From assembly GCF_900090275.1 (NCBI RefSeq), contig NZ_LT607755.1, positions 2,790,001-2,854,000 on the forward strand: a stretch of 64,000 nt of DNA, given 5' to 3'. Below the pieces are notes generated by a model that saw nothing but the letters and a program-made list of their open reading frames with translations, ran no database searches and was not told the origin of the DNA. Source of the stretch: Micromonospora zamorensis (GTDB lineage Bacteria; Actinomycetota; Actinomycetes; Mycobacteriales; Micromonosporaceae). The translations under genes and the position numbers were made by a program. Numbering within the stretch: position 1 is the first letter of the stretch; every line of letters starts with the position of its first letter. Positions 51,028-59,905 of the stretch are shown here, piece by piece.

Positions 51028-52581
51028 TCAGCCGGTGTGGCGTACCTCGGTGTCCCAGATCTGCGCCCACGGACGCCGCAGCCCCCGGCACACGTGGATC
51101 GGGCCGCCGTTCTCGTCGTTCTCCACCTCGACCCGCTGGTCCACCCGCCCGGCGAGCGTGCACGTCTCGAACCAGGCGCTCAACGGGTCGGGCCGTTCCC
51201 AGCCGACGGCGATGACCACGTCCGCGTCGGCGGGTGGCCGACCGAAGTCGACCATGCTGTTGTGCCCGGAGTACGCGCGCGGAAGACCACGGGCCGGACC
51301 GTAACGGGCCACCGCACCGGCCTCGCCGTAGTTGCCGGTCAGGATGACCGCCCGGGAGCGCTCCTCGGGCGACAGGCCACCGTGGACGGCGGCGAGCGAA
51401 TCCGCGAACGCCGGCCAGCCGATCGTCTCGCCGGCGTCGTAGTTGACGTCGACCACGAACCCGGGGAGCCGCTCGGCGGGCAGCACCGGCAGCAGCAGCA
51501 CGATGTTGGGCAGGAGGAACGGCACCACACCCAGCACGAGCAGCCCTCGACGCAGCCGGATCGACCCGCGCGACGCCCACGCGACGGTGACCAGCACGCC
51601 GGCGGCGGTGAGGACCAGCAGCAGCGGCGCGTCGTAGTAACCCTTGCCGCCGGCGATCAGCACGATGCCGACCACCACCAGCCAGGCCCAGCCCACCGCC
51701 CGGTACGCCCGCCACGCCGGTCGGCGCAGCAGCGCGACGAGGCCCGCGATCCAGATCGGTACGGCGTACGGGCTGATGATGACAAACTGGAGGGTCAACG
51801 CGTCGACCCGACCGCTGTAGGAGCTGTCCCCATCGGAGATGGAGGCCGCCACGCCGAGTTGCGGGAAGCCGTGTGCCGCCTGCCAGATGAGGTTCGGAGC
51901 GGCCAGCAGCACGGCGATCCCGGCAGCGGCGAGCACCCACCGGTCACGCAGCAGCCGACGTGGCCCGGCGATGAGCACCCCGGCGATCAGACCCACTGCC
52001 AGCAACGCCGGCAGAAGTTTGCTGAGCATGCCCACCCCGAGCGCCAGACCGATGCCGAGTGCCCAGCGGCTGTCGCCGGTGCGGAGCAACCGCACCGTGC
52101 ACCACACGGCGGCCAGCCAGACCAGCAGGTCGACGGTGGTGGTGCTGAGCAGGTGACCGCTGGCGAGAACGATGCCGGACAGCGCGGCCAGCACCGCCGC
52201 GAAGGTCTGCGCGCCCCGGCCGCCGCCCGACTCCCGGGCGATGGCGGCGACCAGCAACACCGCGACGCCGGCCAGCAGCGCCGACGGCGTCCGCAGCACC
52301 ACCAGGTTGCCCGGTGCGATCGTGTCGAGCAGCCGAGCGAGCGCCGGGACCAGCGGACCCTGGTCGACGTAGCCCCAGTCGAGGTGTCGGCCGGCGAGCA
52401 GGAAGTACAACTCGTCGCGGTGGTAGCCGTACCGGCCGGCGAGCAGCAGCAGCGTCACAGTGGTCGCGGCGGAAACCAGCCACGGGCCGCGCCCTCGTGC
52501 GCCAACCTCCGGTGGCGCGCCCGGCGGTGACGCCGGAGCCGGCCGCTGAGGCCGGTCAATGTCGATCGCGGGGTCGCTCAC
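51028..52581 (-). CDS. GT39/ArnT-like polyprenyl-phosphate glycosyltransferase
   Basis: 517 residues with about 11-12 TM segments. GT-C type catalytic loop: YHRDELYF near 53-60 with the conserved Asp/Glu, and DWGYVDQGPLVP near 68-79 (family DxGP motif). Transfers a sugar from a polyprenyl phosphate donor to an acceptor on the outer face of the membrane. Ppm1 product is a plausible donor. A ~120-residue extracytoplasmic C-terminal domain follows. Convergent with the Rrf2 gene. Confidence 0.9.
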   Translation of the reverse strand: MSDPAIDIDRPQRPAPASPPGAPPEVGARGRGPWLVSAATTVTLLLLAGRYGYHRDELYFLLAGRHLDWGYVDQGPLVPALARLLDTIAPGNLVVLRTPSALLAGVAVLLVAAIARESGGGRGAQTFAAVLAALSGIVLASGHLLSTTTVDLLVWLAAVWCTVRLLRTGDSRWALGIGLALGVGMLSKLLPALLAVGLIAGVLIAGPRRLLRDRWVLAAAGIAVLLAAPNLIWQAAHGFPQLGVAASISDGDSSYSGRVDALTLQFVIISPYAVPIWIAGLVALLRRPAWRAYRAVGWAWLVVVGIVLIAGGKGYYDAPLLLVLTAAGVLVTVAWASRGSIRLRRGLLVLGVVPFLLPNIVLLLPVLPAERLPGFVVDVNYDAGETIGWPAFADSLAAVHGGLSPEERSRAVILTGNYGEAGAVARYGPARGLPRAYSGHNSMVDFGRPPADADVVIAVGWERPDPLSAWFETCTLAGRVDQRVEVENDENGGPIHVCRGLRRPWAQIWDTEVRHTG

Positions 52582-52703
52582 CTGCTCATGATGACCCGCG
52601 AGGTGGTCGCGCGGGTGCCCGTACCGCGTTCGGCACTGTCCCGCATGCGGGTGGTCGGGACGGGTGCGAAGATCAGCTTCGTCACTCGGACCGAAAGGAC
52701 GAT

Positions 52704-53735
52704 ATGCGCTACCGCACTCTGGGCTCCACCGGCACTGTGGTCTCGACCCTGTGCCTGGGCACCATGACCTTCGGCGCGGAAACCGACGAGGCTGGCAGCT
52801 TCGCCCAACTGGACCGGTTCGTCGAGGCCGGTGGCACCTTCATCGACACCGCCGACGTCTATTCCGCCGGCGTCTCGGAGGACATCGTCGGGCGTTGGCT
52901 GCGGGCCCGGCCCGACCTGCGCGACCGGCTGGTGATCGCCACCAAGGGGCGTTTCCCGATGGGCCCGGGGGCGAACGACGCCGGCCTGTCCCGGGTGCAC
53001 CTCACCCGCGCGCTGGACGCCAGCCTGCGGCGACTTGGGGTCGAGGCCGTCGACCTCTATCAGGCGCACGCCTGGGACCCGATGACCCCACTGCCGGAGA
53101 CCCTGCGATTCTTCGACGACGCGGTGAGCGCCGGCAAGATCCGCTATGCGGGGGTCAGCAACTTCACCGGTTGGCAGTTGCAGAAGGCCGCCCTGCTCAC
53201 CCAGCACCTCAACCTCACCCCGATCGTGACCCTGCAACCGCAGTACAACCTGCTGGCTCGGGAGATCGAGTTCGAGCTGGTGCCGGTCTGCGAGAACGAG
53301 GGCATTGGCATCCTGCCGTGGTCACCGCTGGGCGGCGGCTGGCTGACCGGCAAGTACCAGCGCGACAGCACGCCCACCGGAGCGACCCGCCTCGGCGAAA
53401 ACCCCCAGCGCGGCGTCGAGGCGTACGCCGGTCGCAACGCCGAGGAGCGCACCTGGCGGGTGCTCGACGCGGTCCGTCATGTCGCCGGCGAACACGGCGT
53501 GTCCATGTCGGCGGTGTCGCTGGCCTGGCTGGCCGCCCGACCGGCGGTCACCTCGGTCATCCTCGGCGCGCGCACCACCGAACAGCTCGACGACAACCTG
53601 ACCGCCGCGGACCTGGTCCTCGACGCCGAGCAGATGCGGTTGCTGGACGAGGCGAGCGCCCCGCCGGTGGGGGACTACCCGTACGGCGCGGCGGGCGTGC
53701 GGCAGCGCGGCCGCGACCTGCCGACCTCATCATGA
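52704..53735 (+). CDS. Aldo-keto reductase
   Basis: 343 residues from ATG 52704 (AAAGGA upstream). AKR features: Asp in FIDTADVYSAG near 48-58 with the catalytic Tyr, ATKGRF (catalytic Lys) near 79, and YQAHAWD (His) near 117. VTLQPQYNLL near 185 and ILGARTTEQLDDN near 290 bind NADPH. Reduces aldehydes or ketones. The stop overlaps the start of the DinB gene (ATGA). Confidence 0.92.
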   Translation: MRYRTLGSTGTVVSTLCLGTMTFGAETDEAGSFAQLDRFVEAGGTFIDTADVYSAGVSEDIVGRWLRARPDLRDRLVIATKGRFPMGPGANDAGLSRVHLTRALDASLRRLGVEAVDLYQAHAWDPMTPLPETLRFFDDAVSAGKIRYAGVSNFTGWQLQKAALLTQHLNLTPIVTLQPQYNLLAREIEFELVPVCENEGIGILPWSPLGGGWLTGKYQRDSTPTGATRLGENPQRGVEAYAGRNAEERTWRVLDAVRHVAGEHGVSMSAVSLAWLAARPAVTSVILGARTTEQLDDNLTAADLVLDAEQMRLLDEASAPPVGDYPYGAAGVRQRGRDLPTSS

Positions 53736-54238
53736 TTCCCTTCCCCGAGCCCACCGCGCCGGCCGGCAGCCGCACCGAGGTCTTCCTGCGCTACCTGGAC
53801 TACTTCCGCGAGTCCACTGTGGCCAAGGTGTCGGCGTTGGCCGAGCCGGAGCTGCGCCGCAGCCGGCTGCCATCGGGGTGGACCCCACTGGAGCTGCTCA
53901 CGCACCTGCGCCACGTCGAGCTGCGCTGGATCGAGTGGGGTTTCCAGGGCCGGGACGTCGCCGACCCGTGGGGCGACCGCCGCGACGACCGCTGGTACGT
54001 CGCCCCGGAGGAAACCCGGGAGGACCTGGTGGCGGCGCTGCGAGCGCAGGGCGAGCACACCAGCGCGGTGGTGACGGCGCACGACCTGGCGGAGATCGGT
54101 GCGCCGGGGCCGCGCTGGAACGGCGCGGACCCGGCGTCGCTGGAGCGGGTGCTGTTCCACCTGGTCCAGGAGTACGCCCGCCATCTCGGCCACCTCGACG
54201 TGGTCGCCGAACTCGCCGACGGCCCCGTCGGCGAGTGA
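53732..54238 (+). CDS. DinB/DUF664 family protein
   Basis: 168 residues from ATG 53732, coupled by ATGA to the aldo-keto reductase. Four-helix DinB fold; metal histidines in LTHLRHVELRW near 53-58 and EYARHLGHLDVVAEL near 150-155. Members are metal-dependent thiol transferases or of unknown function. Probably detoxification together with the reductase. Confidence 0.85.
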   Translation: MIPFPEPTAPAGSRTEVFLRYLDYFRESTVAKVSALAEPELRRSRLPSGWTPLELLTHLRHVELRWIEWGFQGRDVADPWGDRRDDRWYVAPEETREDLVAALRAQGEHTSAVVTAHDLAEIGAPGPRWNGADPASLERVLFHLVQEYARHLGHLDVVAELADGPVGE

Positions 54239-54261
54239 GCCCCCGGCTCGATAATGGGCGA

Positions 54262-54855
54262 ATGCCGTCGCTCGTCACACCCGCCCTGTCCGCCGGGAGC
54301 CTCGGCGCCCAGGACCAACCCCACCTACCGGTACGCCCCGGGCTGGCGCTGCGGCCGTGGCGCGACGACGACGCCGGGGTCGTCCGGGTCGCGTTCGACT
54401 GTCCAGCGATCCAGCGCTGGCACGTCCGCCGTCTCGACAGCGACGACGAGGCGCGGGCGTGGACGGCGCAGTGGGCCGGCCACTGGCACGAGGAGACGTC
54501 CGCGAGCTGGGCAATCGTCGACGCGGACGACCGGCCGCTCGGTCAGGTGGGGTTGCGGGGCGTGCTGCTGGCCGAGGGGTCGGCGCACCTGTCGTACTGG
54601 CTGCTGCCCGGCTCGCGCGGTCGGGGGATCGCCACCGAGGCGCTGGGAGCTCTGACCCGGTGGAGCTTCACGGACGCCGTTCTGCACCGGCTGGCCCTGG
54701 AGCACTCGACCGCCAACCCGGCGTCGTGCCGGGTGGCCATGCGGGCAGGCTTCCCCGCCGAGGGCGTGGCTCGCGGGTCGGTCCGCCACAGCGACGGCTG
54801 GCACGACATGCACCTGCACGCACGGCTGGCGACGGACTCCGTATCGCCCAGGTAG
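54262..54855 (+). CDS. GNAT family N-acetyltransferase
   Basis: 197 residues from ATG 54262. Acetyltransf_3 blocks: LALRPWRDDDAGVVRVAF near 30-47, PGSRGRGIATEALGALTRW near 115-133 (acetyl-CoA loop), and NPASCRVAMRAGFPAEGVA near 153-171. Follows the DinB gene by 23 bp, so it may be in the same operon. Target unknown. Confidence 0.85.
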   Translation: MPSLVTPALSAGSLGAQDQPHLPVRPGLALRPWRDDDAGVVRVAFDCPAIQRWHVRRLDSDDEARAWTAQWAGHWHEETSASWAIVDADDRPLGQVGLRGVLLAEGSAHLSYWLLPGSRGRGIATEALGALTRWSFTDAVLHRLALEHSTANPASCRVAMRAGFPAEGVARGSVRHSDGWHDMHLHARLATDSVSPR

Positions 54856-54900
54856 GCGCGGCGCGCTCATCAGCTCCAAGCGGGCGGTGCGACCGGGGGG

Positions 54901-55311
54901 TCATGTGGCGGGAAATTGGGCCAGGTCGGGCTCGACCCAGCCGGTGCGGGCTTGCGTGCTGGCCAAAGTCGCTGAGCTGTAGAAGCGGGTGAGTAGTCGC
55001 TTGTCGAGCAGTGCGGGATGCCGATCGATGAAAACGGTGAAGTCCCCGATGGGACGGTCGGCAACGTGGTGGGCAACCAGTTCCACCCAGGCCCGGCTGA
55101 CAGTGGCGTGGTACTTCTGCGGCATCCCGGCATAGCGGGCGGTCCTCTGGATGCCATCGCTGACCAGACCGATGGCGGCCGGCATGCCGGCAGTGCGGAC
55201 TGCCAGCCAGGTCAGGTGCAGGTGAGCCCGGTGGTCGAAACGTTCGTTGGCTGCGGTCACCTCGGCCATCAGCTTGTCGAAAAGCAATGCTCTTGAGCTG
55301 GTCGGGGTCAT
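54901..55311 (-). CDS. Conserved hypothetical protein with FDHRAHLHLTWLA motif
   Basis: 136 residues, helical. Two conserved blocks can be read, FDHRAHLHLTWLA (25-37) and KYHATVSRAWVELV (66-79), which recur in a small uncharacterised family. His-rich positions suggest a metal or ligand site. ATGA overlap with the upstream MarR gene means co-expression and possibly regulation by it. Confidence 0.55.
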   Translation of the reverse strand: MTPTSSRALLFDKLMAEVTAANERFDHRAHLHLTWLAVRTAGMPAAIGLVSDGIQRTARYAGMPQKYHATVSRAWVELVAHHVADRPIGDFTVFIDRHPALLDKRLLTRFYSSATLASTQARTGWVEPDLAQFPAT

Positions 55312-55745
55312 GCGGACACCTCTGCCAATGCGCGCAAAACGATGTGGAAGCCGGCGATCGACTCCGCGGGCAGGCCGGCGAGGGCACGCTCCTCCAGCTC
55401 GGCCAGCGTCTGCCGGATGGTGCCGGCGGCCAGGCGGCCTGAGGCGGTCAGCTCGATGACCACGACCCGGCGGTCTCCCGGGCGCGCGCCGCGCGTGATG
55501 TGCCCGCGCCGCTCCAGCCGGTCCAGCACGCTGGTCAGCGTGGTCGGCCGGGTGCCGGCGGCGGCCCCCAGTTCGGAGATCGTGCGGCCACGGCCGTCCG
55601 CGAGGATGGCCAGAACATTGATCTCGGAGGCGGTCAGATCGAGGTCGACAAGTCTCGCGGCGAGGATTTGCAAGGTGGCATGGGTCGCGCGCTGCAAAGC
55701 AAGCAACGCAGACTTCTCCGGTGATGACGTAGAAGAGTTAGTCAC
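55308..55745 (-). CDS. MarR family transcriptional regulator
   Basis: 145 residues. Winged HTH about 30-100: ASEINVLAILADG, ISELGAAAGTRPTTLTSVLDRLERRG and the wing ARPGDRRVVVIELTASGR, all typical MarR. Stop overlaps the next gene (ATGA), so it heads a two-gene operon with a helical unknown. Ligand unknown. Confidence 0.9.
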   Translation of the reverse strand: MTNSSTSSPEKSALLALQRATHATLQILAARLVDLDLTASEINVLAILADGRGRTISELGAAAGTRPTTLTSVLDRLERRGHITRGARPGDRRVVVIELTASGRLAAGTIRQTLAELEERALAGLPAESIAGFHIVLRALAEVSA

Positions 55746-55893
55746 GATATCGGACTATACGGAATCGTAGTACCGCTCGACAAGCCCTGCACGCACGGCT
55801 GCGCACCGACGGCTTGACCTGATCAGTGGACGTCAAGGGATGTGGGTCTGGGCGGGTACCACCGCCGACTCGACGGGCCCTACCATCTCCGGC

Positions 55894-56631
55894 ATGGCAA
55901 CGCGGCTCGTACAGATCAACATGAAGGCCCGCGACGATTCCGCGCTGGGCGGTTTCTGGGCGGCGGTGCTCGGCTGGGAGATCTCCAGCGAGGGCCCCGG
56001 CGTGACCAACCTCGAACCCGAGGGCTTCGTCTACCCGGACCCCGTCGCTGTCTGCATCGACCTCGTCGTCTCCCCGGAACCAAAGACGGTGAAGAACCGC
56101 GTGCACGTCGACCTCGCCACCACCTCGGCGGCTCACCAGGCGGAGGTGGTGGCGCGCCTGAAGGATCTCGGCGCGACACCTGCCGACGTGGGCCAGGGCG
56201 ACGTTCCCTGGACGGTCCTGGCCGACCCGGAGGGCAACGAGTTCTGCGTGCTGGAGCCCCGACCGCTCTACCGGGACACCGGGCCGATCGCCGCGGTCGT
56301 GGTCGACTGCGCGGATCCGCGAGCCATGGCCGACTTCTGGAGCCAGGCCACGGACTGGGTCCTGCACGACGTGACCGACCGCCAGGCGGTGCTGCGCTCC
56401 GCCAAGGGCGTCGGCCCGTACCTGGAGTTCGTCCGGACACCCGACGTGAAGACCGTGTGGAACCGCGTCCATCTCGACGTCCGGCCCTACCCGGGTGACG
56501 ACCCGGAGACCGAGGCGGCCCGACTGCGGGCTCTCGGTGCCACCGCCGTCGATCTGGGCCCCGACGACGTCGCGTGGACCGTCCTCGCGGACCCCGAAGG
56601 CAACGAGTTCTGCCTGCTCAGCCCGAGCTGA
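55894..56631 (+). CDS. Tandem-domain VOC (glyoxalase/bleomycin-resistance fold) protein
   Basis: 245 residues from ATG 55894. Two VOC modules: domain 1 (about 5-120) ending VLADPEGNEFCVLEPR, domain 2 (about 128-245) ending VLADPEGNEFCLLSPS. The repeated PWTV/AWTVLADPEGNEFC block shows internal duplication. Metal-binding Glu residues are present in both modules. Could be a dioxygenase-like, glyoxalase-like or antibiotic-binding protein. Confidence 0.85.
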   Translation: MATRLVQINMKARDDSALGGFWAAVLGWEISSEGPGVTNLEPEGFVYPDPVAVCIDLVVSPEPKTVKNRVHVDLATTSAAHQAEVVARLKDLGATPADVGQGDVPWTVLADPEGNEFCVLEPRPLYRDTGPIAAVVVDCADPRAMADFWSQATDWVLHDVTDRQAVLRSAKGVGPYLEFVRTPDVKTVWNRVHLDVRPYPGDDPETEAARLRALGATAVDLGPDDVAWTVLADPEGNEFCLLSPS

Positions 56632-56638
56632 CCCGGCC

Positions 56639-56676
56639 ACCACCTACCCGGACGTGGCGCCGCCCGGGTAGGTGGT
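56639..56676. terminator. Bidirectional terminator over the VOC and MFS gene ends
   Basis: 13-bp perfect stem (56639-56651 with 56664-56676) and a 12-nt loop; it overlaps the last codons of the convergent MFS gene. Confidence 0.7.
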
Positions 56677-57933
56677 CGGCGCGGATCCCGTCGCGTCGTT
56701 CTCGTCGGCGCGCCGCATCACCCTCGGCAGTCGCAGCGCGACGATGCCGGTGGCCACCAGGCCGCCGACGCCCGCGATCACCAGGGTCACCGGGGCGGAG
56801 GTGGCGTCCAGCAGGAGTCCGCCGGCAATGTAGGACGTCGCGGCGGCGACCCCGATGGCGCCGTACAGGTTGCCGAAGACCCTGCCGAGCATGCCCGCCG
56901 GGACCGTACGTTGCAGCAGCGTGATCGAGGCGATGTCCATGGCCGCCAACCCCATCCCTCGGACGGCCTGCAGGGCGATCGCGGCGGCGACGGCCCAGGC
57001 GAGCCCGGTCAGCAGGTTACCGACACTGCTGACCGCGAAGCCCACGATCAGCAGCAGCGGCATCGACGCCCGCGTACCCCACCGGGACAACAGGGCGTAA
57101 CCGGCCACAAGGCCGAGGCCGACCGCGCCCAGCAGAAGTCCGGCCGCGGAACTGCCGGCCTGGAAGGTGTCCCGGGCCAGCAGCACCAGCGCCACGTCGT
57201 CGACCCCGTTGAAGGCGACCACCGCGGCGAAGCCAAGGAAGATCACCCGCACCGTCGGAACACTCAGCAGGTAGCCGATTCCCGCTCTGGCCTGTCGCAG
57301 CAAAGACGGCTGGTGGCCATCGCCGGTGGCCGCCGGGAGTGACGGGAGCGTCGCGAGCAGCGCGGCCGAGGCCAGGAACGACACGGCGTCGACGAGCAGC
57401 AGACCACGCACTCCGACCACCGGGAACAGCGCCGCGGCGATGAGCGGACCGACCGCCTCCGCTGCGTTCGCGCCGAACCCGACTGTCGAGTTGGCGGTCT
57501 CCAGGTCACGGTCGGCAACCAGTGCGGGCACCGCTGCCCGGGACGCCGGTTGGAAGATCTGCGAGGCGGTCGCGCGAATCGCGACGAGGGCCAACAGCCC
57601 CGGCAGCGGAGGCAGGGTCAGCACGATGACCAGCAGGACCCCGGCTTGGACGAGTTCGCAGACAATCATCAGCCGGCGGAGATCGAGCCGATCGGTGAGG
57701 GCACCGGTGAAGGGACCCAACAGGGACGGCGCGAAATCTCCGACAAGCAACAGCAGGGAGATCGCCAGTGCCTGGCCCGTCGTCTCGGCGACGTGGAACA
57801 TCAGCGCGACAAGGCCGAGTGAATCACCGGCGTACGAGACCAGCCGTCCCGAGAAGAGAGTTCGGAAGGGCCTGTTGCGGCGAAGCAGTTGGGTGGGGCG
57901 CAGCGACGAGGTGCCTCCCGCTGCGCCTGGCAT
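56644..57933 (-). CDS. MFS efflux transporter
   Basis: 429 residues from ATG 57933 (GGAGGG 7 bp upstream; ATG 57957 would be longer). 12 TM segments, MFS_3 type: FRTLFSGRLVSYAGDSLGL near 19-37 and GALTDRLDLRRLMIVCELV near 69-87. A C-terminal PRVMRRADEND tail follows the last TM. Probably drug export. No adjacent regulator, so its control is unknown. Confidence 0.85.
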   Translation of the reverse strand: MPGAAGGTSSLRPTQLLRRNRPFRTLFSGRLVSYAGDSLGLVALMFHVAETTGQALAISLLLLVGDFAPSLLGPFTGALTDRLDLRRLMIVCELVQAGVLLVIVLTLPPLPGLLALVAIRATASQIFQPASRAAVPALVADRDLETANSTVGFGANAAEAVGPLIAAALFPVVGVRGLLLVDAVSFLASAALLATLPSLPAATGDGHQPSLLRQARAGIGYLLSVPTVRVIFLGFAAVVAFNGVDDVALVLLARDTFQAGSSAAGLLLGAVGLGLVAGYALLSRWGTRASMPLLLIVGFAVSSVGNLLTGLAWAVAAAIALQAVRGMGLAAMDIASITLLQRTVPAGMLGRVFGNLYGAIGVAAATSYIAGGLLLDATSAPVTLVIAGVGGLVATGIVALRLPRVMRRADENDATGSAPTTYPGGATSG

Positions 57934-58150
57934 GTCGCATCCCTCCACCGTCGCCATACCGATCACGCTCAGCGCGGTGTGCCACCGATGCGCGCGGTAG
58001 GTGAGCTGCGAGCAGTGCGGTTCACCGACCGGCCTCTGGGTGAACATAACGAGTCAAGCGTCGGCGAGCGCGTGAATAATGCCGTGCACGAGCGGCGGCC
58101 GATGCACCAAGGATTTCGCTGCCGCCGGACTCCGACGCGGGGCGTGTGGC

Positions 58151-58396
58151 TCAGCGGGCTTGGGCCCAGCCGACGAAACGCGGGGTCAGATCGGGCAGCG
58201 CGACGCCCGGGTTCAGCGTAATGAGATCGGCTTCGGCTGCCTCCTGAAGCTTTGCCAGGTGACTCCACAGGCCCGGCCGATCCTCGCGGTACTCGCCGAG
58301 GAGACGCAGCTTCGCGGCCGAGCACGGCCACAGGATGCCGCAGACCGGGCAGCGCCACGCTGGCCGCAAGGGGGAGTGCTTCGGTCGCTCGGGCAT
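58151..58396 (-). CDS. Small Cys-motif hypothetical protein
   Basis: 81 residues from ATG 58396. N-terminal CPVCGILWPC forms a CxxC...C cluster (near 16-25); the rest is helical (KLRLLGEYREDRPGLWSHLAKL). Starts on the last base of the upstream gene (TGATG). This type is frequent next to XRE/DUF397 pairs in Micromonosporaceae and is often misnamed flavin reductase. The zinc-like motif suggests a regulatory role. Confidence 0.65.
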   Translation of the reverse strand: MPERPKHSPLRPAWRCPVCGILWPCSAAKLRLLGEYREDRPGLWSHLAKLQEAAEADLITLNPGVALPDLTPRFVGWAQAR

Positions 58397-58713
58397 CAGA
58401 CGACCTCCACCGTTTTGACAGGCCGGATCGGTGCGAGTGAGCGGGCGTCCCCGGAGGAGCGGGGGGACTGAACCTGCACCTGCACGCCCGCACGCATTAC
58501 GAACAGCTCGCGCCGGGTGACCGCCTCGCCCTTCTTGCCCAACTCGTACGCGTCGAGCCAGAGCCAACCGTCGTAGGTGTGGCGATCGGGCAGCTCGCGG
58601 ATGACCCGGACGACGATCGGCTTCATAAATTGGACGCTCGCGGCGGTGGTCAAGCGGATCACGTCCCCAGCCCTGAGTACTGGGCGGGCTTCTTCTCCGT
58701 CCTCGTCGGACAC
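58396..58713 (-). CDS. Hypothetical protein upstream of the Cys-motif gene
   Basis: 105 residues, beta-rich: AGDVIRLTTAASVQFMKPIVVRVIRE and WLWLDAYELGKKGEAVTRRELFVMR. No TM or signal. Stop and next start share one base. The pair is divergent from the XRE-DUF397 genes (207-bp gap) and may be controlled by them. Confidence 0.6.
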   Translation of the reverse strand: MSDEDGEEARPVLRAGDVIRLTTAASVQFMKPIVVRVIRELPDRHTYDGWLWLDAYELGKKGEAVTRRELFVMRAGVQVQVQSPRSSGDARSLAPIRPVKTVEVV

Positions 58714-58920
58714 GGCTTTCCCCCTGATCGACGTGTGGGAAGGGGCCGCCCCCGTGAGTGCTCGCTTAACGGAAGCGGCCCCGCTACGAACGCGTCCGCC
58801 GGGTTCGGGTCCCCTGCCGGCCGCGCCGTCTACAGAGCACCTTGCCGCGGGTTGCTGGACAAATACACAGCGTTATCTAATCTCTTCAAGGCAGTTGGTT
58901 TGTTCCAGGGGAGGGGCGGC

Positions 58921-59688
58921 ATGAATCACGCCTTTGTCGCAGCGCTGGCTGGGGCGGGTCACACCGCCGAGAGCCTCGCAGGTCAGATCGGTGTGCACCC
59001 GAAGACCGTCGCCAGGTGGGCAAACCCGGGTCACATTCCCCAGAGTCGCCATCGCTCGACCGTCGCAAAGCTCCTGGCAAAAGATGCCGACGCACTTTGG
59101 CCGGATGTCGTCCGTCGCCGCGAACCGGTGTGGTTCCGGCCGTGGGTCGACCTCGAACGCGAGGCGGTGACGCTCCGGTCGTTTCAACTCGCGTGGGTGC
59201 CCGGACTGCTCCAGACGGAGGCGTACGCGCGGGCGACCCTGGCGGGCGGGGTGCTGGCACCGGACGCGGTCGCCGAATTCGCCGAGGCCCGAATGAGCCG
59301 CCAGGCGATCCTGAGTCGTGACGGCGGACCGCTGCTGATCGCGGTGCTGGACGAGGGGGTGCTGAGGCGGCGCGTCGGCGACGACCGCGCGTTGATGGCG
59401 TCGCAGCTCGCGCGCCTGCTTGGCTTTGCCGAGAGCGGCAGCGTTCAGCTCCACATCGTCCCGTCGGACGCGCCCAGTTACCCCGGGCTCGACGGACCAT
59501 TCACCATCGCCGACATGCCGGACGGATCGCGGGTCGCGCACGTCGACAGCCCCGCCCAGGCGCAGATCCTCGACCAGATGTCGGACCTTGTTAGCCTGGA
59601 GCGGCGGTGGGAGCGTATTCGCGGAGAGGCACTGCCCCGAGGACGTTCCGTGGACCTTCTGAGAGAAGCGGCAGCATCATGGACCTGA
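58921..59688 (+). CDS. XRE-family HTH regulator with DUF5753
   Basis: 255 residues from ATG 58921 (GGGGAGGGG upstream). An N-terminal HTH (AESLAGQIGVHPKTVARWANPG, about 17-38) is followed by the DUF5753 domain: RSFQLAWVPGLLQTEAYARA near 84-103, LIAVLDEGVLRRRVGD near 139-154 and VSLERRWERIRGEALPR near the end. In Streptomyces such proteins pair with DUF397 proteins in morphological and antibiotic regulation. It overlaps the DUF397 gene by 10 bp. Confidence 0.88.
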   Translation: MNHAFVAALAGAGHTAESLAGQIGVHPKTVARWANPGHIPQSRHRSTVAKLLAKDADALWPDVVRRREPVWFRPWVDLEREAVTLRSFQLAWVPGLLQTEAYARATLAGGVLAPDAVAEFAEARMSRQAILSRDGGPLLIAVLDEGVLRRRVGDDRALMASQLARLLGFAESGSVQLHIVPSDAPSYPGLDGPFTIADMPDGSRVAHVDSPAQAQILDQMSDLVSLERRWERIRGEALPRGRSVDLLREAAASWT

Positions 59689-59870
59689 CCGGCGCGCGGT
59701 GGCGGAAGAGCACGAAGAGCGGCGGCAACGGCGGTGACTGCGTCGAGGTTGCCGACAACCTTCCCGGCGTGGTCCTCGTCCGCGACACGAAGGACCGCGA
59801 CGGCGCGACACTGGCCTTCAGCCCGCAGTCGTGGCGTGGCTTCGTGACGATGGCACGCGACGCCGACTGA
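59679..59870 (+). CDS. DUF397 protein
   Basis: 63 residues from ATG 59679 inside the last codons of the XRE gene. DUF397 pattern: ARWRKSTKSGGNGGDCVEVA and VVLVRDTKDRDGATLAFSPQSWRGFV. It is the usual partner of XRE-DUF5753 regulators; a toxin/antitoxin-like or co-regulator function has been discussed for such pairs. Confidence 0.92.
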   Translation: MDLTGARWRKSTKSGGNGGDCVEVADNLPGVVLVRDTKDRDGATLAFSPQSWRGFVTMARDAD

Positions 59871-59905
59871 CTGACCACCTCGCGGGACGGATCCCGGCGC
59901 TGGTC